Source of the DNA: Rubrobacter sp.
GTDB lineage: Bacteria > Actinomycetota > Rubrobacteria > Rubrobacterales > Rubrobacteraceae
Direction: 5' to 3'
Assembly: GCA_016781885.1 (NCBI GenBank)
Contig: JADDPM010000023.1
Span: forward strand, 1 to 17,003
Length of the DNA stretch: 17,003 nucleotides
Shown here: one piece after another, positions 12,861 through 17,003 of the stretch
Layout: the number at the start of each line of letters is the position of its first letter
Numbering within the stretch: position 1 is the first letter of the stretch
The notes under the pieces: model-generated
Databases searched by the model: none
Seen by the model: the letters and a program-made list of their open reading frames with translations, nothing else
What the model was told of the DNA's origin: nothing
Program-made: the position numbers and the translations under genes

Positions 12861-13424
12861 TCAGGCCGAGCTGGCTCGCCAGCCCTGGCCGTTCTCCTCG
12901 GCCTCCGGCGGCGGTTCGGCGGCAGTAGCGGGAGACCGGCGCACCGGCGAACTGCCCAACTCCTGCCTGGACTCGCCGACCGAGACCAGCGAGTCCTGGA
13001 ACCAGCTCTCTAGCTGACCCAACACCCTATCCTGGTACACGTCGGATCCGCCCTTTATCTCCCGGGCGTACCGCTCCGCACGCTCCACGCCCTCGGCCGC
13101 GCGCCGCTGCGAGCGCCGGTAGAGCTCCGTGTCCAACACCTTTGCCTCGGCCCGCTCGTGCGCGTTCTCGACGATCCTGCGCGCCTCCTCCTCGGCGGCA
13201 GCCACAACGGCCGCACACTCTCGCCGGATCGCCTCCGCCTCTGATAGCTCCCGCGGTAGAACACCACGAAGCTCATCCAACATCGTGAGCAGGTCGGTCC
13301 TGTCGACCATAGCCCGCCCCTTACGCATCGGTACCCCGGAGGCGTCCTCGACTATCGCCTCCATCTCGTCCAACACTCCGCTGATGTACTCCATGTCCTC
13401 TCTCATGTTTGTCAACCCTAGCAT
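12861..13424 (-). CDS. sepIVA: SepIVA-like septation protein with DivIVA-type coiled coil
   Basis: This 187-residue soluble protein resembles mycobacterial SepIVA (Rv2927c), a DivIVA-like factor needed for cell division. Shared features, from memory of that protein, are the N-terminal LDEMEAIVEDASGVPM followed by a short segment leading to DLLTMLDELRGVLPRELSEA, and the C-terminal DVYQDRVLGQLESWFQDSL with SVGESRQEL. The middle (about 70-130) is charged alpha-helix rich in Ala, Glu and Arg (CAAVVAAAEEEARRIVENAH), a coiled coil shorter than in mycobacteria. The tail is Pro/Glu-rich and disordered. ATG 13422-13424 has no good ribosome site; ATG at 13404-13406 or 13392-13394 (after AGAGAGG) are alternatives. 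Upstream is a symmetric operator-like array. A generic DivIVA/Wag31 paralogue is the other option, but the GVPM block favours SepIVA. Confidence 0.78.
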   Translation of the reverse strand: MLGLTNMREDMEYISGVLDEMEAIVEDASGVPMRKGRAMVDRTDLLTMLDELRGVLPRELSEAEAIRRECAAVVAAAEEEARRIVENAHERAEAKVLDTELYRRSQRRAAEGVERAERYAREIKGGSDVYQDRVLGQLESWFQDSLVSVGESRQELGSSPVRRSPATAAEPPPEAEENGQGWRASSA

Positions 13425-13468
13425 GGCTCTTGAGGCTACGCTAGGCTTTCTGAAAGTATTTTTTAGAG

Positions 13469-13532
13469 CTTAACCTCATTCTTAGACATAATTTAACCTA
13501 CCGGTTAAGTTTGCATTTATCTACGGGTTAAG
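13469..13532. promoter_or_regulatory. Nested symmetric dyad of four TTAACC boxes upstream of the sepIVA-like gene
   Basis: TTAACC at 13470-13475 and 13493-13498 and its complement GGTTAA at 13503-13508 and 13526-13531 form two inverted pairs. Both pairs share the same centre (between 13500 and 13501), with start spacings 23, 10 and 23. The outer arms extend to CTTAACC / GGTTAAG. It lies about 45-108 nt before the ATG of the minus-strand gene. A binding site for a multimeric regulator is the natural reading, but no regulator is identified. Confidence 0.5.
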
Positions 13533-13606
13533 TTCGATGTTCGTAGCTCCCCACTCATACCTTGCGAGGCGTACGTAAGGAGAATCGGCGAAGTAAGAGG
13601 CGCTAC

Positions 13607-13620
13607 GTATTCTCGAATAC
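13607..13620. repeat. Short palindrome between clpC and the sepIVA-like gene
   Basis: GTATTC and GAATAC are perfect inverted arms of 6 bp around TC. No T-run follows on the minus strand, so it is not a convincing clpC terminator; it could be a weak operator. Confidence 0.25.
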
Positions 13621-13651
13621 TTGAGCTTTAACCAGCAATCGAGGGATAATC

Positions 13652-16108
13652 TTAGGGGCTTGGGGACGTGGTTGGGGGCGGAGGCAGAGCGGGTTCCACA
13701 GGTAATTCGGCGGGCTCGAAGAGGATACGTCCTTCGGGATCTGCGTCTACGCGGACGTAATCGCCGCGCTCTATGTGGCCAGCGATGATCTCCTTACTCA
13801 GGGGCGACTCTATTAGCTTGCTCACGCCGCGGCGCAGAGGGCGAGCGCCGAAGGGCGAGTCGCGGCCCTCAAGGGCTATGCGCCTCGCGACGGCGTCGGA
13901 GAAGGACAGGTGTATCTCCTGCCTCGCGGCGGTCTCGCGTAGGTCTGCGAGGAGGAGGGCGGCTATCTCGGCGAGCTCCTCCTCTCCTAGCGGATGGAAG
14001 ACCAGGATCTCATCCACCCGGTTAAGGAACTCGGGGCGGAAGTAGACGCCGAGCTCCTGGATGAGCCGCTCGCGCACCTCCTCTTCGTGCTCGCGCATCT
14101 CTTTGGGACCAGGGATAAGGTGAGCACCAGCGTTGGAGGTCATTATGACGACGGCGTTGTCGAAGGAGACCGTGCGGCCCTTGTTGTCTGTAAGGCGGCC
14201 GTCCTCCAAAAGCTGAAGGAGCATGTTGAAGACATCCGGGTGGGCTTTCTCGATCTCGTCGAGGAGCACGACCGAGTAGGGGCGACGGCGGACCGCCTCG
14301 GTGAGTTGACCACCCTCGTCATAGCCGACGTAGCCGGGCGGCGCGCCCACCAGCCGGCTCGCGGCGTGGCGCTCCATGTACTCGGACATGTCCAGACGGA
14401 TCATGGCGTCCTCGTCATCGAAGAGGTACCCGGCCAGGGCGCGCGCCAACTCGGTCTTCCCCACCCCCGTGGGTCCCAGGAAGATGAAGCTGCCGATGGG
14501 ACGGTTCGGGTTTGCGAGCCCGGCTCGCGCCTTGCGGACGGCCTCCGAGACGGCGACGACGGCGGCGTCCTGGCCGACCACGCGCTTGTGCAACGCAGCC
14601 TCCATCGAGAGGAGGCGTTCGGCCTCATCTTTGAGCATACGGCCGACCGGGATACCGGTGCGAGCGCTCACCACTCGCGCTATCTCCTCGCGGCCGACCA
14701 CGGCGCTTTTTACCCCGCTCTCCTCCAGCCAGCGGTCTCGGGCCTCCCCGTACTCCTCCTGCAAGACGTCGGCCTCGTCGCGAAGGAAGGCGGCACGCTC
14801 GTAGTCGCGTTCCTCCACGGCAGCGGCGCCCTCGCGGGCAAGCTCCTGAAGGCGCAATTCCTTCTCGCGGAGGTCGTCGGGCATCATCGTCGTCTCTATG
14901 CGCAACTGGCTCGCCGCCTCGTCCAGGAGGTCCACGGCTTTGTCCGGTAGGAAGCGGTCGGCGACGTAGCGGTGAGCGAGCTGGGCGGCGGCGGTAAGGG
15001 CATCGTCGGAGATCTCCACGCCGTGGTGCGCCTCGTATTTATCCCTGAGTCCCTTCAAGATCTCGACCGTCTCCTCTTCGGTCGGCTCGTCGACGAGGAT
15101 GGGCTGGAAGCGGCGTTCGAGGGCGGCGTCGGGCTCGATGTAGCGCCGGTACTCCTCGATGGTGGTAGCGCCTATCACCTGTACCTCTCCGCGAGCGAGG
15201 GCGGGTTTGAGGATCTCACCGGCGTCCATCGCCCCTTCGGCGGCCCCGGCCCCCGCTATGTTGTGCAACTCGTCCACGAAGAGGATGACCTTACCGAAGG
15301 AACCCTTAACCTCGTCTATGACCTTTTTGAGGCGCTCCTCGAACTCGCCCCGGAACTTGGTGCCGGCGACGAGCGAGCCAAGGTCGAGCGCGACTATGCT
15401 CTTGTCCTTTAGGGACTCAGGGATGTAGCCGTGAGCCATTCTCTCCGCCAGCCCCTCGACGATTGCCGTCTTGCCGACGCCGGGCTCGCCGATGAGGGCG
15501 GGGTTGTTCTTGGTGCGCCTGCTAAGGATCTGGAGCATTCGCTTCGTCTCGTCCTCCCGGCCCACCACCGGGTCGAGCTCTCCTTCACGGGCGAGCCGGG
15601 TGATGTCGCGGCCGTGTTTTGCGAGCATGCTCTCGGGATCGGTGTCAAAGGAGCCTTCGCCGCGCATCCTCCTCAGAGCAGCCCGGGTGTCCGTCTCCGT
15701 GAGGCCGACCTCGCGCAGCAGGATTGCCGCCGCCCCCTCGTCCACGCGCAGGAGGCCCAGGAGTAGATGCTCGGTGCCCACGTGCGGGCTCGTGGCCCGC
15801 GTGGCCTCCTCGCCGGCAAGCTCCAGGGCGCGTTTGGCGCGGGGCGTCGGGTAGACGGGGGCGTCGCTCCCGGAGACGCGCGAGCGGGAGAGTTCGCCCC
15901 GCCTTATCGCGTCGTTTGTCTTCGCCTGCGCAAGCCCGAGGTCGAGCGCCAGCTCCGCGAAGACCTTGTGGACCACGCCCCCCTGCTGGGCGAGCAGCCC
16001 CAGGAGCAGGTGCTCCGTGCCCAGGGTGTTCGAGCGTCCCCGCCGCACCACCGCCTGCGCCACGTCCACGACTTCGCGGGCGTTTTGCGAGAGCTTGCTC
16101 AGGTCCAC
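13652..16108 (-). CDS. clpC: ClpC-type AAA+ unfoldase/disaggregase lacking the ClpP-binding loop
   Basis: This 818-residue Hsp100 ATPase threads substrate proteins through a hexameric pore. The N domain (1-145) has two Clp repeats (GTEHLLLGLL at 30-39 and 111-120). The first AAA module has Walker A GEPGVGKT (207-214) and Walker B VILFVDE (274-280). The middle domain (about 405-465) is short with a UVR-like EERDYERAAFLRDEAD (432-447), the ClpC form and not the long ClpB coiled coil. The second module has Walker A GPTGVGKT (545-552), pore loop GYVGYDEGG (592-600) and Walker B VVLLDE (613-618). Between TSN (657-659) and RPEF (691-694) only 31 residues occur and none is a Gly-Phe pair; ClpC proteins that dock ClpP have about 38 with a GF there. 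It ends in a Pro-rich tail. GTG 16106-16108 starts 9 nt after the zinc-finger gene. ClpC family is sure; independence from ClpP is inferred. Confidence 0.93.
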   Translation of the reverse strand: MDLSKLSQNAREVVDVAQAVVRRGRSNTLGTEHLLLGLLAQQGGVVHKVFAELALDLGLAQAKTNDAIRRGELSRSRVSGSDAPVYPTPRAKRALELAGEEATRATSPHVGTEHLLLGLLRVDEGAAAILLREVGLTETDTRAALRRMRGEGSFDTDPESMLAKHGRDITRLAREGELDPVVGREDETKRMLQILSRRTKNNPALIGEPGVGKTAIVEGLAERMAHGYIPESLKDKSIVALDLGSLVAGTKFRGEFEERLKKVIDEVKGSFGKVILFVDELHNIAGAGAAEGAMDAGEILKPALARGEVQVIGATTIEEYRRYIEPDAALERRFQPILVDEPTEEETVEILKGLRDKYEAHHGVEISDDALTAAAQLAHRYVADRFLPDKAVDLLDEAASQLRIETTMMPDDLREKELRLQELAREGAAAVEERDYERAAFLRDEADVLQEEYGEARDRWLEESGVKSAVVGREEIARVVSARTGIPVGRMLKDEAERLLSMEAALHKRVVGQDAAVVAVSEAVRKARAGLANPNRPIGSFIFLGPTGVGKTELARALAGYLFDDEDAMIRLDMSEYMERHAASRLVGAPPGYVGYDEGGQLTEAVRRRPYSVVLLDEIEKAHPDVFNMLLQLLEDGRLTDNKGRTVSFDNAVVIMTSNAGAHLIPGPKEMREHEEEVRERLIQELGVYFRPEFLNRVDEILVFHPLGEEELAEIAALLLADLRETAARQEIHLSFSDAVARRIALEGRDSPFGARPLRRGVSKLIESPLSKEIIAGHIERGDYVRVDADPEGRILFEPAELPVEPALPPPPTTSPSP

Positions 16109-16117
16109 GAACGCACC

Positions 16118-16603
16118 CTAGCTCTGGCGGTTCGCCAGTCCGGCGGCTACGGCGGCGAACAGCATCGGGATGATGCTAAACGCTCCTACGGTGCCCGCGA
16201 GGATGCTCGGCGCTAGCCACACGAGGAATGGAACTGCCGCAGCGAGGACGGAGACGGCGATAGCCAGGGGTCCGCCGTTGCGTCCCCCGGCCCGGTTGAT
16301 CAGGGTCCCCGCCCCGTAGCCGGCGGCGGCGGAGATCAGCCACTGAAACGGCAGGCTAAAGATTACGTACACGATCGGTATTCCCACGAGGGCAACCCCG
16401 AGCCCGGCGAGGAGGGTCAGGGCGATCTGCCTCGGCTTCATTACTCCTGCCCTGGCACCACGTGGCAAACGGGCATCGTCCGGACACTTGATCCCGACAT
16501 CCGTCTGTACCATGCAGTCCGTGCAGATCGGCCGTCCGCACGTGGCGCACGAGACGCGCGTCTCCCTCTTGGGATGCCGGTAGCAGTGCTTGACCTCAGC
16601 CAC
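16118..16603 (-). CDS. B-box-type zinc-finger membrane protein
   Basis: This 161-residue protein has an N-terminal zinc-binding module seen ahead of membrane domains in many actinobacterial proteins. Ligands are C7/H10, C19/C22, C27/C30 and C40, in CYRHP, SCATCGRPICTDC and GIKCPDD. The usual final Cys (CPxC) is replaced by Asp43, so the last site is incomplete or uses Asp. After a basic linker come about four membrane helices (IALTLLAGLGVALVGIPIVY, then a Gly-rich pair, and two C-terminal helices from LAIAVSVLAAAVPFLVWL). GTG 16601-16603 follows the hspR TAA with no gap, using AGAAGGAGAGGA inside the end of hspR. clpC follows 9 nt later. Position between a repressor and a chaperone suggests a membrane role in protein quality control, but function is unknown. 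Confidence 0.85.
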   Translation of the reverse strand: MAEVKHCYRHPKRETRVSCATCGRPICTDCMVQTDVGIKCPDDARLPRGARAGVMKPRQIALTLLAGLGVALVGIPIVYVIFSLPFQWLISAAAGYGAGTLINRAGGRNGGPLAIAVSVLAAAVPFLVWLAPSILAGTVGAFSIIPMLFAAVAAGLANRQS

Positions 16604-17002
16604 TTAGATTCCTCTCCTTCTCTTACTCCGCACGACCTCTCCACGCGGCAACAGCATTATCTCTCGCTTGTAGCTGCGGTGTACCTCTTCGACGGCCTTG
16701 CCGTGCTCCATGCTTTGTCTCTCTAGCTTTTCGCGCAGGCGCCGGTTGTCGTCCTCTACCCGCTCGATCCTTCTCTCCAGGTCCAGAACCTTTTTGACCC
16801 CGGCGAGGTTCATCCCCATCTCCTGGGTGAGCTTCTGGATATACCTCCCGAGCTCCACGTCCTCCTGGGAGTAGAGCCGCGTGTTCTTGATGCTCTTGCG
16901 CGGACGCAGGAGCCCCTTCTGCTCGTACATCCGCAAGGTCTGCGGATGCACGCCGATCAACTCCGCCGCAATCCCTATCATGAAGAGCGGTCTCTTTCGC
17001 AT
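16604..17002 (-). CDS. hspR: HspR, MerR-family heat-shock repressor (start at window edge)
   Basis: HspR represses dnaK/clp operons at HAIR inverted repeats and is thought to need DnaK as co-repressor. The MerR winged helix-turn-helix runs from about residue 8 to 75: IGIAAELIGVHPQTLRMYEQ (9-28), KGLLRP, and TRLYSQEDVELGRYIQKL, with the HPQTLRMYE core that marks HspR among MerR proteins. A coiled coil follows (about 90-112, LERRIERVEDDNRRLREKLE) and a basic tail (SKRRRGI). Length is 132, within family range. ATG 17000-17002 is one base from the edge, so a start further out cannot be excluded. It heads a minus-strand run with the zinc-finger protein and clpC. In other actinobacteria hspR closes a dnaK-grpE-dnaJ operon, which may continue beyond the edge. 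No HAIR site (CTTGAGT-N7-ACTCAAG) was found in this window. Confidence 0.93.
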   Translation of the reverse strand: MRKRPLFMIGIAAELIGVHPQTLRMYEQKGLLRPRKSIKNTRLYSQEDVELGRYIQKLTQEMGMNLAGVKKVLDLERRIERVEDDNRRLREKLERQSMEHGKAVEEVHRSYKREIMLLPRGEVVRSKRRRGI

Positions 17003-17003
17003 G

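Noticed and set aside
12772..13017. Plus-strand 81-residue frame with a charged N-terminus
   Set aside because: Most of it is antisense to the sepIVA-like gene, and the nearest AAGGAG is too far from the ATG.
13484..13492. TTATGTC on the minus strand as a Deinococcus-type radiation response motif
   Set aside because: Only half of the palindrome is present; the other half does not match.
13620..13632. CTTGAG near the clpC 3' end as an HspR operator
   Set aside because: Only a half site, and it lies downstream of clpC, not upstream of a heat-shock promoter.
13994..14950. Long 318-residue plus-strand frame
   Set aside because: It is antisense to clpC, whose motifs are unambiguous; long antisense frames are common in high-GC genes.

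Overview
The window looks like chromosomal DNA from a high-GC actinobacterium. A Rubrobacter-like lineage is my best guess, but it is an inference and not proven. The reasons are GC-rich coding DNA, a MerR-type HspR repressor next to a ClpC-type ATPase, a SepIVA-like septation protein (a family I know only from actinobacteria), several apparently leaderless starts (a -10 box ending about 7 nt before the ATG), and frequent GTG/TTG starts. RNase HIII is unusual for most actinobacteria and points away from the Streptomyces/Mycobacterium core.

Layout. 1-1507 (minus): most of glmS, running off the left edge. 1508-3300: a weakly coding stretch with a small membrane ORF, a leaderless GNAT acetyltransferase (plus strand), and two small hydrophobic ORFs (minus) that lie in one frame and are separated by a single TGA. 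3450-6114 (minus): a tight four-gene run, acyP > rnhC > ltaE > GNAT, with 4-nt overlaps or a 9-nt gap between genes. 6218-7768 (plus): a glycosyltransferase 2 fused to a GtrA membrane domain and a C-terminal GAF-like domain. 7769-8288: a non-coding stretch with strong inverted repeats. 8289-9465 (plus): a possible 18-codon leader ORF, then pilT. 9638-11210 (plus): an S-adenosylmethionine hydroxide adenosyltransferase gene split by one in-frame TAG, then a membrane/coiled-coil protein. 11245-12254: a complete but dead IS630-family element with both terminal inverted repeats, TA flanks and a transposase carrying three frameshifts. 12257-12860: no convincing gene. 12861-13424 (minus): a SepIVA-like protein preceded by a symmetric nested operator-like dyad. 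13652-17002 (minus): hspR > zinc-finger membrane protein > clpC, a heat-shock operon.

How the genes fit together. The right end is a protein-quality-control operon: HspR is the likely autoregulator and the Clp ATPase the effector. A B-box-like zinc-finger membrane protein lies between them. The Clp ATPase has a ClpC-type middle domain but lacks the GF-containing ClpP-binding loop, so it may act without ClpP. The middle holds single-gene units for cell-surface lipid glycosylation, twitching-type motility and SAM turnover. The acyP-rnhC-ltaE-GNAT run is a compact housekeeping operon without an obvious single pathway.

I see no CRISPR array, tRNA or rRNA. The most notable observations are the loop-less ClpC in the hspR operon, the nested dyad upstream of sepIVA, the GT2-GtrA-GAF fusion, and the nonsense codon separating the two domains of the SAM hydroxide adenosyltransferase.
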